A stretch of DNA of 64,000 bases from Oerskovia enterophila. Lineage in GTDB: Bacteria > Actinomycetota > Actinomycetes > Actinomycetales > Cellulomonadaceae. Positions 1 to 8,934 of this stretch are shown here, piece by piece (positions within the stretch are counted from its first letter, which is position 1; each line of letters begins with the position of its first letter). The position numbers were made by a program, and so were the translations under genes. The DNA lies in the NCBI RefSeq assembly GCF_001692445.1, contig NZ_MAQA01000014.1:24806-88805 (forward strand), given 5' to 3'. The notes beneath the pieces are model-generated. The model searched no databases. It was not told where the DNA came from and worked only from the letters and a program-made list of their open reading frames with translations.

Positions 1-663
1 CTCCTGGCCGCGTCGCCGTCCCTGGTCGTGACGTCGGCCGTCGCGGTCCCCGCCCAGTGGGTGTGGGTGGGTCGGCCCGGGCAGGCCACGGGCAGCGTGG
101 TCGTCGACGAGGCCGGTATGCGCGACTGCCGTCACGTCCTGCGGACCCTGGGTGCGAACCCCCGCCTGGTCCCGTCGCGGACCGCGCTCGACGAGCGCAT
201 CGCTCTCTCGGGCCGGGACGGGACCCTCGTGGTCGAGCGTTCGGAGATCCCCGCCGGATGGGCCGAGATCCCGGGCAGCGAGCAGCTGAGCGCGGGCGCC
301 CCGATCTGGTATGGGCTCGTCGAGGCCAGGCGCCCCGCGCCCGTCGTCGAGGGGCAGGCGCAGGTGTGGTTCGCGTTCGGTCCGCGCGACGACCACCGTG
401 GCTCGCTCCAGCAGACGCTGTCGGTCATCGCGGAGAGCGGGATCGACATGCAGCACCTGCGCAGCCACCGCTCGCTCGCGGGGCCGCACATCTTCTTCTC
501 GTCGTTCTCGTGCCCCGACGCGTCGGTCCTGTCCTCGCTCGTGACCGAGCTCGCGGCGCGCGACGTCGCGCACCGCGTCCTCGCGGTGCTCCCGGGACGT
601 GACTTCCTGCCCGGTCCGGACGCCCTGGTGCCGCAGTGGGCGCCGGAGCACGTGGGCTCGTGA
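1..663 (+). CDS. Degenerate prephenate-dehydratase-like protein with ACT domain, 5' end outside window
   Basis: The frame is open from base 1, so the start lies outside; 220 residues are visible (the GTG at 28 is only the first possible start inside). Visible residues about 122-200 resemble an ACT amino-acid-binding domain (GSLQQTL, GIDMQHLRSH, IFFSSF), the module that gives PheA its phenylalanine feedback. The stretch before it keeps the rough spacing of the end of a prephenate dehydratase domain (MRDCRHVLRTLG, then PIWYGLVEA), but the catalytic Thr-Arg-Phe expected there is absent. Its stop overlaps the GTG of the next gene (GTGA), so the two are probably translated together. I infer an inactive or regulatory PheA paralogue. 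An unrelated ACT protein remains possible. Confidence 0.6.
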   Translation, partial: LLAASPSLVVTSAVAVPAQWVWVGRPGQATGSVVVDEAGMRDCRHVLRTLGANPRLVPSRTALDERIALSGRDGTLVVERSEIPAGWAEIPGSEQLSAGAPIWYGLVEARRPAPVVEGQAQVWFAFGPRDDHRGSLQQTLSVIAESGIDMQHLRSHRSLAGPHIFFSSFSCPDASVLSSLVTELAARDVAHRVLAVLPGRDFLPGPDALVPQWAPEHVGS

Positions 664-1658
664 GCCGGGTCGCCTACCTCGGGCCGGAGGGCACGTTCAC
701 GCACCAGGCGGCCGTGGAGTGGGTCCGGTCCCAGGCGCAGCACGCTGCGGGCCCGGCATCACCCGGCACCTCGGACCGTGCCGAGCGCCCTGACGGCGTG
801 CCCGTCGAGCTGGTGCCCGTCCAGGCCGTGACGGACGTCTACGCGGGGGTCGCCTCGGGGGCCTTCGACCAGGGGATCGTCGCGATCGAGAGCTCGGTCG
901 AGGGCTACGTCGTCCCGTCGCTCGACGCGATCGTGGGCAGCGAGGACGTCGTCGCGATCGACGAGGTGGTCCTCGAGATCACGTTCGACGCGTTCGTCCG
1001 GCCGGGCCACGGCGAGCTGACCGAAGTGACCGCGCACCCGCACGGCCTGGCGCAGTGCCAGGGCTTCGTGACGCGCTCGGGGGCGCTGCCGGTGCCGGCC
1101 GCGTCCAACGCGGCGGCCTGCCGGGACGCGACCGTGCACCAGGTGGCGCTGGGCCCGAGCATCTGCGGAGAGCTCTACGGCCTGGACCTGCTCGAGGCGG
1201 GCGTCGAGGACTTCCACGGCGCACGGACCCGGTTCCTCACGATCGTCCGGCGAGACCGGGCGCGCGACGCGCTCGCGGCGGCGCGGGCCGCGGGGCCCGC
1301 ACAGTGGCGCACCATGCTCGCGCTCACGCCCCTCGTGACGGGACCGGGGGTCCTGGCGCGCATCACGCAGGCGTTCGGGGCGGGCGGGGTCAACCTGTCG
1401 AGCCTCATCACGCGTCCGCTCAAGGCGCTCGAGGGCAAGTACGTGTTCGTCCTGACGGCCGACGCGGCACCGTGGGAACCGGCGGTGCGTGAGGTCCTCG
1501 AGGGCCTGCTGGCCGCGGGGGACTCGGTCAAGACGCTCGGCGTCTTCCCGGCCCGTGGCGAGATCGACGAGGCGCTCTCGAGCGACCACGTCCCGGTGGG
1601 GTCGGTAGGGGCGGGCGCCGGAGCCGACGAGCTGGACCGGGGGCTGCTGTGGGCATGA
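660..1658 (+). CDS. pheA: Prephenate dehydratase
   Basis: Converts prephenate to phenylpyruvate, the committed step to phenylalanine, in the cytoplasm. The protein is 332 residues: a dehydratase domain to about residue 200 with the opening YLGPEGTFTHQAA and the catalytic Thr-Arg-Phe near 190 (ARTRFLTIVR), then an ACT domain at about 222-300 (GPGVLARI, GGVNLSSLITRP) for allosteric control. There is a polar insertion near residues 26-50 and a 30-residue acidic tail. I chose GTG 660 over the upstream in-frame start at 636 because it overlaps the previous stop (GTGA) and places the conserved motif at the N-terminus. The stop overlaps tyrA (ATGA), giving a three-gene coupled unit. Confidence 0.93.
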   Translation: MSRVAYLGPEGTFTHQAAVEWVRSQAQHAAGPASPGTSDRAERPDGVPVELVPVQAVTDVYAGVASGAFDQGIVAIESSVEGYVVPSLDAIVGSEDVVAIDEVVLEITFDAFVRPGHGELTEVTAHPHGLAQCQGFVTRSGALPVPAASNAAACRDATVHQVALGPSICGELYGLDLLEAGVEDFHGARTRFLTIVRRDRARDALAAARAAGPAQWRTMLALTPLVTGPGVLARITQAFGAGGVNLSSLITRPLKALEGKYVFVLTADAAPWEPAVREVLEGLLAAGDSVKTLGVFPARGEIDEALSSDHVPVGSVGAGAGADELDRGLLWA

Positions 1659-2671
1659 CGCCGCCGACCGTCGCGGTCCTGGGCCTGGGGCTCATCGGTG
1701 GGTCACTGGCCCGGCGGCTCGTGGCCCAGGGGATCGAGGTCACGGGGTACGACTCCTCGGCCGCGACGCGCGCCGAGGCCGCGACGGCCGGGATCCTCGT
1801 GGCGGCGGAAGTCGAGGCCCTGTGCAGCGCTGCCCCCGACGTCCTGGTCCTCGCGGTGCCGTTGCGGGCCATGCGTCCGGTGGCCACCGAGGTCGCACGC
1901 CACGTGCCGGCGACGACCCTCGTCACGGACGTCGGGTCGGTCAAGGGGCCGGTCCGCGACGTCCTCGACGCGTGCGGGCTGGGAGAGCGCTACGTCGGTG
2001 CGCACCCCATGGCGGGTACCGAGCAGTCTGGCTTCGGGTCTTCCTCGGCGTCGCTGCTCGACGGCGCGCGGTGGGCCGTCACGGTCACCGAGCGCACGCG
2101 GGCGGACCTGCTCGTGAGGCTGCTCGCGCTCGTGACGGGACCCGCGGGTGGGAGCGCCTACGTCCTGACGGACGAGGTGCACGACGAGGCAGCGGCGCTC
2201 GTCAGCCACGTCCCGCACGCGTTCGCGATCGAGCTGCTGAACCTGGTCTCGGCGGCCCCGGTGCGTGACGTCGCGCTGGCGCTCGCGGCGGGCAGCTTCC
2301 GGGACGGGACCCGGGTGGGCCGGACCGATCCACGCCGGACCGAGGCCATGCTCACCGAGAACGCGGGGTGGGTCGCCCCGGCCCTGCGTCTCGCGGCACG
2401 GGACCTGGAGGCGCTCGCGACGGCGCTCGAGGCCAACGCCTCGACGTCGGAGTTCTTCGACCGGGCCGACGACGTCCGGTCGACCTGGCAGCCTCGGGGC
2501 GCCGCCGGGCCGTCGTCGGGCGAGTCAGGGGTACCGGTGAGAGACGGCTCGGGGGAGCAGCTGACGGTCGACCTCGCGGAGCCCGACGGTCCAGCGGAGC
2601 TCGTCGAGCTCTGCCTCGCGGGCTGGGCCGTCGTCTCGGTGCAGGACTCGCTCGTGGGCCTGCACCGGTAG
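1655..2671 (+). CDS. tyrA: Prephenate dehydrogenase
   Basis: Oxidative decarboxylation of prephenate to 4-hydroxyphenylpyruvate for tyrosine synthesis. The N-terminus is a Rossmann fold with the dinucleotide motif VLGLGLIGGSLA (residues about 6-17). The motifs VTDVGSVKG and GAHPMAGTE, with the prephenate-binding His, follow, and a helical dimerisation domain fills the second half. Length is 338 residues. After about residue 280 there is a low-complexity linker and a short tail that vaguely resembles a truncated ACT domain, which some TyrA proteins carry complete. ATG 1655 overlaps the pheA stop; GTG 1649, two codons upstream, is an alternative. Phenylalanine and tyrosine branches are thus made from one coupled message. 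Confidence 0.93.
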   Translation: MTPPTVAVLGLGLIGGSLARRLVAQGIEVTGYDSSAATRAEAATAGILVAAEVEALCSAAPDVLVLAVPLRAMRPVATEVARHVPATTLVTDVGSVKGPVRDVLDACGLGERYVGAHPMAGTEQSGFGSSSASLLDGARWAVTVTERTRADLLVRLLALVTGPAGGSAYVLTDEVHDEAAALVSHVPHAFAIELLNLVSAAPVRDVALALAAGSFRDGTRVGRTDPRRTEAMLTENAGWVAPALRLAARDLEALATALEANASTSEFFDRADDVRSTWQPRGAAGPSSGESGVPVRDGSGEQLTVDLAEPDGPAELVELCLAGWAVVSVQDSLVGLHR

Positions 2672-2758
2672 GCCCGGCCTTCGGCGGCACGGCGGTCCCG
2701 CCGTGGAGCCGTTGTCCTGCGCCGCCGAGAGCCGGTCCCGGTTCCGCGGGCCACCCCA

Positions 2759-2813
2759 GTGCCGCTCGGGTGCCGCTCGAGTGCCGCCCGGGTGCCGCCC
2801 GGGTGCCCCTCGC
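2759..2813 (+). repeat. Five-unit 11-bp direct tandem repeat
   Basis: Units start at 2759, 2770, 2781, 2792 and 2803, each a version of GTGCCGCYCGG; units 3 and 4 are identical. It lies in the 179-bp gap between tyrA and the RidA-like gene. Nothing else in that gap was recognised. Confidence 0.8.
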
Positions 2814-2850
2814 GCTGCCGGTGTCGGGGGTCCGTGGAACCGTGGGGGCC

Positions 2851-3252
2851 ATGGAGATCACACGGATGCAGCCGGCCGGGCTCGTGGTGAGCCCGGCGTT
2901 CAGTCATGTCGCGATCGTCCCTGCGGGCGCCGCGACCATCTACGTGGGCGGCCAGAACGGCGTCGACGACACGGGCGCGGTCGTCTCGGACGACGTCGTC
3001 GAGCAGTCGGTCCGGACGATCGACAACGTGAGCATCGCGCTCGAGGCAGCGGGGGCCTCGCTCGCCGACGTCGTGCAGTGGACGGTCCTGCTGGTCGCCG
3101 ACGCGGACCTCGGTGCGGCCTACGGTGCGATCGCGCCGCGGCTGGCGACCTCCGGGGCGCCGCCGCTGGTGACCGCAGCGCGCGTCGCGGGGCTCGGGGT
3201 GCCGGGAGCGCTGATCGAGGTGAGCGCGATCGCCGCGGTCGTCCCGGGCTGA
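2851..3252 (+). CDS. RidA-family protein without the catalytic arginine
   Basis: A 133-residue single-domain protein of the RidA/YjgF/UK114 family, which form trimers; RidA itself hydrolyses reactive enamines and imines from PLP enzymes. Family signs are IYVGGQNGVDD near residue 30, the SIALEAAGASLADVVQWTV stretch, and the end PGALIEVSAIAAV. In active RidA the arginine in the VARLP segment binds the substrate carboxylate; here the matching segment reads VAGLG, so that arginine is absent, as in several Rid subfamilies of unknown activity. I start at ATG 2851 because the reading frame upstream runs through the repeat and has no family similarity. It is monocistronic. Confidence 0.85.
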   Translation: MEITRMQPAGLVVSPAFSHVAIVPAGAATIYVGGQNGVDDTGAVVSDDVVEQSVRTIDNVSIALEAAGASLADVVQWTVLLVADADLGAAYGAIAPRLATSGAPPLVTAARVAGLGVPGALIEVSAIAAVVPG

Positions 3253-3300
3253 GGCCGGGCGGGGACGGCCCCGCGCGCGGGGTTCGGCCCGGTGCCGGGC

Positions 3301-3636
3301 TCAGTCGACCGGTTGGCGGGGCAGCCGGCGGGGTGGCCTCGGAGGGATGCGCTTGGCCGCGACGAGCTGGTCGGCGGGGATCGTCACCTCGACCGCCTCG
3401 CGCGATCCGCCGGCGTCGGTGCGGACCGTCACGGACCGGCCGGGCACGGTCGACAGGACGATCCCGATCACGTCGGTCACGGTCTTCGCGGCCTCGCCGC
3501 TCGCCGCGTCGCGCGTCGCGAGCGACTCCGCGGCGCTCAGGCGCCGGCGGAGCACGACGCGCGTGCCCGTGGGCCAGTCGGCCCAATCGGGGTCGACGGC
3601 GGGGAAGCGGTGCGAGGGGTTCACAGCAGTCGTCAC
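3301..3636 (-). CDS. Small conserved actinobacterial protein, function unknown
   Basis: A 111-residue minus-strand protein. It has the pattern TGTRVVLRRRL, then TDVIGIVLS, then SVTVRT, then VTIPADQLVAAKRIPPRP. This resembles a small beta-barrel-like module that precedes the GNAT domain in some actinobacterial acetyltransferases; no acetyltransferase domain is present here. It ends in a basic, proline-rich tail. An AAGGGAG element lies just before GTG 3636. That spacing is too short and the next GTG (3624) is slightly far, so the start is uncertain. It is divergent from fdxA with about 90 bp between starts. Confidence 0.6.
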   Translation of the reverse strand: MTTAVNPSHRFPAVDPDWADWPTGTRVVLRRRLSAAESLATRDAASGEAAKTVTDVIGIVLSTVPGRSVTVRTDAGGSREAVEVTIPADQLVAAKRIPPRPPRRLPRQPVD

Positions 3637-3726
3637 GCTCCCTTGGTCGGCGGGTGGCCAGGATGTCCGTCTCCTGAGAGATACTAGGGGGAAGTGCCCT
3701 GTGCAGAAGGTGGAAGGACCTCCGAC

Positions 3727-4044
3727 GTGACGTACGTGATTGCTCAGCCTTGTGTGGACGTGAAGGACAAGGCGTGCATCGAGGAGTGTCCGGTGGACTG
3801 CATCTACGAGGGCAAGCGGTCGTTGTACATCCATCCTGACGAGTGTGTGGACTGTGGTGCGTGCGAGCCGGTGTGTCCGGTGGAGGCGATCTACTACGAG
3901 GACGACGTGCCTTCGGAGTGGAGCGACTACTACCGGGCGAACGTGGAGTTCTTCGATGACCTGGGGTCGCCGGGTGGTGCGGCGAAGATGGGCATGATCG
4001 AGAAGGACGACCCGATGATCGCTGCCCTGGCCCCCCAGGCCTGA
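3727..4044 (+). CDS. fdxA: Seven-iron ferredoxin
   Basis: A 105-residue low-potential electron carrier with one [3Fe-4S] and one [4Fe-4S] cluster. Cysteines at 9, 17, 21, 25, 40, 43, 46 and 50 follow the spacing of Azotobacter ferredoxin I shifted by one. By that analogy C9, C17 and C50 hold the 3Fe cluster, C21, C40, C43 and C46 the 4Fe cluster, and C25 is free. The C-terminus (SDYYRANVEFF) is typical of actinobacterial FdxA/FdxC. GTG 3727 is used, preceded by GGAAGG; the upstream in-frame ATG would add residues not seen in the family. It sits 21 bp before dapC, the same pair as fdxC-dapC in M. tuberculosis. The partner reductase is not in the window. Confidence 0.95.
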   Translation: MTYVIAQPCVDVKDKACIEECPVDCIYEGKRSLYIHPDECVDCGACEPVCPVEAIYYEDDVPSEWSDYYRANVEFFDDLGSPGGAAKMGMIEKDDPMIAALAPQA

Positions 4045-4065
4045 GCCCGGAGGCCGGACAACACC

Positions 4066-5199
4066 ATGGGATTCGCCAGCCTGGGTGGCCTCGCCTACCC
4101 GTGGGACTCGCTCACGCCGTTCGCCGAGCGCGCCCGTCAGCACCCGCGGGGGATCGTGGACCTCTCGATCGGCACGCCGGTCGACCCGACCCCCGCCGTC
4201 GTCCGCGACGCGCTCGCCGCAGCCGGTGACGCGCACGGCTACCCGACCACGCACGGCACGCCCGCGCTGCGCGAGGCCGTCGTCGACTGGTTCGCGCGGC
4301 GTCGCGGCGTGCCCGGGCTGGACCCGGACGCCGTGCTGCCGACGGTCGGTTCCAAGGAGCTCGTGGGCCTCCTGCCGTCGCTGCTGAGGCTCGGCCCGGG
4401 GGACGTCGTCGTGCACCCGGCCACCGCGTACCCCACGTACGACGTGGGTGCCCGGCTCGCCGGGGCGACCCCGCTCGCGACCGACCGGGTCGAGGACTGG
4501 GCCGGGCGCGACGACGTGCGTCTGGTCTGGGTCAACTCGCCGGGCAACCCGACGGGCGAGGTCCTCGGGGTCGAGGAGCTCGCGCGGGTGGTCGCGGCCG
4601 CCCGGGAGATCGGCGCGGTCGTCGTGAGCGACGAGTGCTACGCCGAGCTCGCGTGGGAGGAGCCGTTCGCGAGCTCCGGCGTGCCGAGCATCCTGGACCC
4701 GCGCGTGAGCGGCGGGTCGAACGAGGGCCTGCTCGCCGCCTACTCGCTGTCCAAGCAGTCGAACCTCGCGGGGTACCGGGCCGCGTTCGTCGCGGGCGAC
4801 CCGGCGGTGGTCGCCGACCTGCTCACGACGCGCAAGCACCTGGGCATGATCGTGCCGGCCCCGGTCCAGGCGGCCATGGTCGCGGCCCTCACGGACGACG
4901 CGCACGTCGCGGCGCAGCGCGAGGTGTACCGGCGACGTCGGGACGTGCTCCTGCCTGCGCTGGGGCACGCGGGTCTCGAGGTCGACGGGTCGCAGGCGGG
5001 TCTGTACCTCTGGTCGCGCCCCGCGGGCGCGGCGGAGGACCAGGACTGCTGGCAGACCGTGGGGGCTCTCGCGGACCTCGGCATCCTCGTGGGTCCCGGG
5101 GCCTTCTACGGCCCGACGGCGGCGGGTCACGTCCGCGTGGCGCTCACCGCGAGCGACGAGCGGGTGCACGAGGCGGCGGCCCGGTTGACCGCGGTGTGA
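4066..5199 (+). CDS. dapC: Succinyldiaminopimelate transaminase
   Basis: A PLP-dependent fold-type I aminotransferase of the succinylase branch of lysine/meso-diaminopimelate synthesis. It interconverts N-succinyl-2-amino-6-ketopimelate and N-succinyl-LL-diaminopimelate. In 377 residues it shows SPGNPTGE near 157, a DECY motif, and the PLP lysine K230 in AYSLSKQSN, with the arginine of VRVALT near the end binding the substrate carboxylate. The start MGFASLGG and the position after fdxA match the mycobacterial DapC arrangement. The other succinylase-branch genes dapD and dapE lie 3-4 kb downstream. Confidence 0.93.
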   Translation: MGFASLGGLAYPWDSLTPFAERARQHPRGIVDLSIGTPVDPTPAVVRDALAAAGDAHGYPTTHGTPALREAVVDWFARRRGVPGLDPDAVLPTVGSKELVGLLPSLLRLGPGDVVVHPATAYPTYDVGARLAGATPLATDRVEDWAGRDDVRLVWVNSPGNPTGEVLGVEELARVVAAAREIGAVVVSDECYAELAWEEPFASSGVPSILDPRVSGGSNEGLLAAYSLSKQSNLAGYRAAFVAGDPAVVADLLTTRKHLGMIVPAPVQAAMVAALTDDAHVAAQREVYRRRRDVLLPALGHAGLEVDGSQAGLYLWSRPAGAAEDQDCWQTVGALADLGILVGPGAFYGPTAAGHVRVALTASDERVHEAAARLTAV

Positions 5200-5236
5200 C
5201 CCACCTGTCGATTGTTGGGCGAACTGCGCCTCGTTC

Positions 5237-5262
5237 TCGCCTGTGACCCGCATCACAGGCGA
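5237..5262. promoter_or_regulatory. CRP/GlxR-type operator upstream of citrate synthase
   Basis: A perfect palindrome with 10-bp arms and a 6-bp centre; its core 5242-5257 is TGTGACCCGCATCACA, an exact TGTGA-N6-TCACA consensus for CRP/GlxR-family regulators. GlxR binds upstream of gltA in Corynebacterium. It lies about 75 bp before the inferred gltA transcription start. It could also act as a dapC terminator, though no T-run follows. Confidence 0.75.
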
Positions 5263-5273
5263 GTGTCGGTTGT

Positions 5274-5295
5274 GTGACCGTTCCAGATTGGTCAC
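5274..5295. promoter_or_regulatory. Second inverted repeat, overlapping the gltA -35
   Basis: GTGACC at 5274-5279 and GGTCAC at 5290-5295 form a perfect inverted repeat with a 10-bp spacer. It overlaps the candidate -35, so a repressor is conceivable. The spacing does not fit a CRP site. Confidence 0.45.
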
Positions 5296-5317
5296 GTGTG
5301 GGTGAAGCGAGTACCGT
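5288..5317 (+). promoter_or_regulatory. Candidate gltA promoter
   Basis: TTGGTC at 5288-5293 and TACCGT at 5312-5317, 18 bp apart, would start transcription near 5324 and leave a leader of about 127 nt. The leader contains a possible hairpin (CTGTCCG at 5333-5339 with CGGACAG at 5365-5371). Confidence 0.45.
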
Positions 5318-5450
5318 CGACCCAGGCCAACGCTGTCCGACACTTCGGCCACCGACGGCTCGGCCGGACAGGTGGCGATCTCGCGGCGACACCACGGAAG
5401 ACACGCGCAGCCACCCGCAGGGGGAGCGGCAGCGCGCAAGGAAGGAAGAC

Positions 5451-6749
<1,299 letters not shown>

Positions 6750-6769
6750 CCTCGTCGATCGCCATCGCT

Positions 6770-6811
6770 GACGACGGCGCCCCGCACCTTTCGGTGCGGG
6801 GCGCCGTCGTC
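6770..6811 (+). terminator. Strong hairpin terminator after gltA
   Basis: Perfect 19-bp stem (6770-6788 with 6793-6811) and loop TTTC. There is no T-run, common in high-GC actinobacteria. It separates gltA from the convergent gene that ends at 6880 and can serve both strands. Confidence 0.85.
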
Positions 6812-6879
6812 GCGTGCGGGAAGTGCTCGGTAGGAGGGAGCGCGACCGCTCAGCCCTGACGGTCGCTGCGCGCGAGGGG

Positions 6880-7890
6880 TCACGCCTCGTCGGCCGTGGC
6901 GACCGTGACCCGCACCTGGCCGACCGGGAGGGCATCGCCGGCCTCGTCCGGAGGCAGGTCGCCCGACGGCGTCCACACGGGGTCCTCGCGGGTCCAGGTG
7001 CTGTCACCGACGTCCACCCGGACGACGTCCGTCGCGTCGGCGCTCGCGACGGCCCACTGGGCGACGGCCCACCCGGTCCGGCGGGCCTCCGACGCGACTC
7101 CCGTGAGCGGCGCGGTGTCCACCACGGTGCTCGCTCCCTCGACCGTGACCGGCAGGTCTCCGAGGTCGCGCACGACGCGCGCCCTCAGCGCCTCGTTCGA
7201 GTCCTCGACGCTCACGAGCGTGGCCGGGTCGACCGCGACGAGCTCGCACGAGAGGGTGCCCTCGGAGTTGCCCGTCAGGGCCGAGGCCCACGCGCGCGAC
7301 CTGGACTCGTGCTGCGCGTAGGCGTCGGGGAAGCCGGAACGCTGCACGGTCTGGGCCGCGACCGTCACCGGGAGGTCCTCGTAGCCGTCCACCGCGTCGA
7401 GGCCGTCGTAGAACGCCGTGGTCGAGTAGACGGGGTCCATGATCTGCTCGACGGTTCCCCAGCCCTGGGACGGGCGCTGCTGGAACAGCCCGATCGAGTC
7501 GCGGTCGCCGTAGTCGATGTTGAGCAGCCGCGACTCCTGCAGCGCCGTCGCGAGGCCGATCGTCGCGGCACGTGCGGGCATGCCGCGACGCACCGTCGTG
7601 ACGGCGATCAGGGCGGCGTTGTCAGCCTGGGCAGGGGAGAGGTGCCAGGCCTGCCCGTCGGCCTCGGCCGAGCAGCGCTCGGCGACGGGTGTGTGGTCGG
7701 TCAGCCGGTTGAGCGCGATGACGACCCCGGCGCTCGCGACCGCGAGGACGGTCACGACCGTGACGGCGAGGCGCAGCGGGCGGCGCCGACGCCTGCGGAC
7801 GTCGCGCCCCTGGGCGTGGAGGCTCGTGCCCTCCTGCCCAGGAGCGGACGGGGCGCCCTGGTGGCCCGGGGCGCCGAAGACGGAGGACAT
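6880..7890 (-). CDS. Membrane-anchored lysozyme-like protein
   Basis: A 336-residue protein with a short cytoplasmic N-terminus, an arginine cluster (RDVRRRRRRP) and one membrane segment near residues 38-58, then an extracytoplasmic domain. That domain has ATALQESRL followed by GDRDSIGLFQQRPSQGWG, the Glu-Ser ... Gly-Leu-Phe-Gln layout of transglycosylase/lysozyme-like folds with the glutamate as catalytic acid. The last third is of unknown fold. Such actinobacterial proteins are often labelled 'heavy metal transporter' in databases without support from the sequence. It starts 1 bp after the dapD stop and is probably cotranscribed with it, consistent with a cell-wall role since DapD makes a peptidoglycan precursor. 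Activity is inferred. Confidence 0.75.
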   Translation of the reverse strand: MSSVFGAPGHQGAPSAPGQEGTSLHAQGRDVRRRRRRPLRLAVTVVTVLAVASAGVVIALNRLTDHTPVAERCSAEADGQAWHLSPAQADNAALIAVTTVRRGMPARAATIGLATALQESRLLNIDYGDRDSIGLFQQRPSQGWGTVEQIMDPVYSTTAFYDGLDAVDGYEDLPVTVAAQTVQRSGFPDAYAQHESRSRAWASALTGNSEGTLSCELVAVDPATLVSVEDSNEALRARVVRDLGDLPVTVEGASTVVDTAPLTGVASEARRTGWAVAQWAVASADATDVVRVDVGDSTWTREDPVWTPSGDLPPDEAGDALPVGQVRVTVATADEA

Positions 7891-7891
7891 G

Positions 7892-8875
7892 TCAGTTCGC
7901 GTGCAGCGCGGCGTTGAGCTCGATCCCGACGCCCGTGCGCGAGACCGCCTCGACACCGCCCGTGAGGGAGTTGCGGCGGAAGAGGAGGTTGTCCTGGCCC
8001 GACAGGTCGCGGGCCTTGACGACCACGGGCCCGCCGTCGGGACCGCTGCGTCCCACGAGGGTGACCTTGGTGCCCGCAGTCACGTAGAGCCCGGACTCGA
8101 CGACGCAGTCGTCGCCGAGCGGGATGCCCAGCCCGGCGTTGGCGCCGAGGAGCGAGCGCTGGCCGATCGAGATGATCTCGCGGCCACCGCCCGAGAGCGT
8201 GCCCATGATGGACGCGCCGCCGCCGATGTCCGACCCGTCGCCCACGACCACGCCGGCCGAGATGCGGCCCTCGACCATCGAGGTGCCGAGGGTGCCGGCG
8301 TTGAAGTTCACGAAGCCCTCGTGCATGACGGTCGTGCCCGCGGCAAGGTGCGCGCCCAGGCGCACGCGGTCGGCGTCGGCGATGCGCACGCCCGAGGGGA
8401 CCACGTAGTCGACCATGCGGGGGAACTTGTCGACCCCGAGGACCTGCACCGGCTGGCCCGTCGCGGCGCGCAGGCGCAGGCGCGTCTCCTCGAAGCCCTC
8501 GACCGCGCAGGGGCCGTGGTTGGTCCAGACGACGTTGGCGAGGGCGCCGAACACGCCGTCGAGGTTGAGGCCGTGGGGGGCCACGAGGCGGTGCGAGAGC
8601 AGGTGGAGGCGCAGGTAGGCGTCCGCCGCGCCCGACGGTGCGGCGTCCAGGTCGATCACGGTGCGCACGACCACGACGTCCACGCGGCGTGCCTCGTCGT
8701 GCTCGGTCAGCGCGTCGAGCGACGCGGGGACGGTCTCGTCCGAGGGGGCCTCCCCGAGCACGGGGGACGGGTACCAGACGTCGAGGACGGCGCCCTCGTC
8801 GGTCACGGTGGCGAGGCCGAAGGCCCAGGCGGTGCGGGGGCCCGTTGCGGCGCCGGTGGGAGTCGCTGAAGTCAT
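7892..8875 (-). CDS. dapD: Tetrahydrodipicolinate N-succinyltransferase
   Basis: Transfers succinyl from succinyl-CoA to tetrahydrodipicolinate in the lysine/diaminopimelate pathway. The 327-residue actinobacterial form has an N-terminal alpha/beta region and a left-handed beta-helix whose hexapeptide turns are visible in the second half ([29 protein letters not shown]). Trimeric by family. ATG 8875 is set by a TAGGGT hexamer 6 nt upstream. Divergent from dapE with only 59 bp between start codons; the lysozyme-like gene follows in the same direction. Confidence 0.94.
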   Translation of the reverse strand: MTSATPTGAATGPRTAWAFGLATVTDEGAVLDVWYPSPVLGEAPSDETVPASLDALTEHDEARRVDVVVVRTVIDLDAAPSGAADAYLRLHLLSHRLVAPHGLNLDGVFGALANVVWTNHGPCAVEGFEETRLRLRAATGQPVQVLGVDKFPRMVDYVVPSGVRIADADRVRLGAHLAAGTTVMHEGFVNFNAGTLGTSMVEGRISAGVVVGDGSDIGGGASIMGTLSGGGREIISIGQRSLLGANAGLGIPLGDDCVVESGLYVTAGTKVTLVGRSGPDGGPVVVKARDLSGQDNLLFRRNSLTGGVEAVSRTGVGIELNAALHAN

Positions 8876-8881
8876 GCCTTC

Positions 8882-8887
8882 ACCCTA
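8882..8887 (-). promoter_or_regulatory. -10 hexamer of dapD
   Basis: TAGGGT on the minus strand, 6 nt before ATG 8875, so the transcript would begin at or beside the start codon. Confidence 0.6.
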
Positions 8888-8922
8888 TCCGTCACTCCAG
8901 GCCGGGGGGTGAACTGTCCGGG

Positions 8923-8928
8923 TAGGGT
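8923..8928 (+). promoter_or_regulatory. -10 hexamer of dapE
   Basis: TAGGGT, 6 nt before GTG 8935, the mirror of the dapD element 35 bp away. Both divergent genes therefore read from one short control region. Confidence 0.6.
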
Positions 8929-8934
8929 CTGCGT

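Noticed and set aside
3301..5439. 712-residue minus-strand open frame
   Set aside because: Antisense to fdxA and dapC; only the last 111 residues (from 3636) look like a protein.
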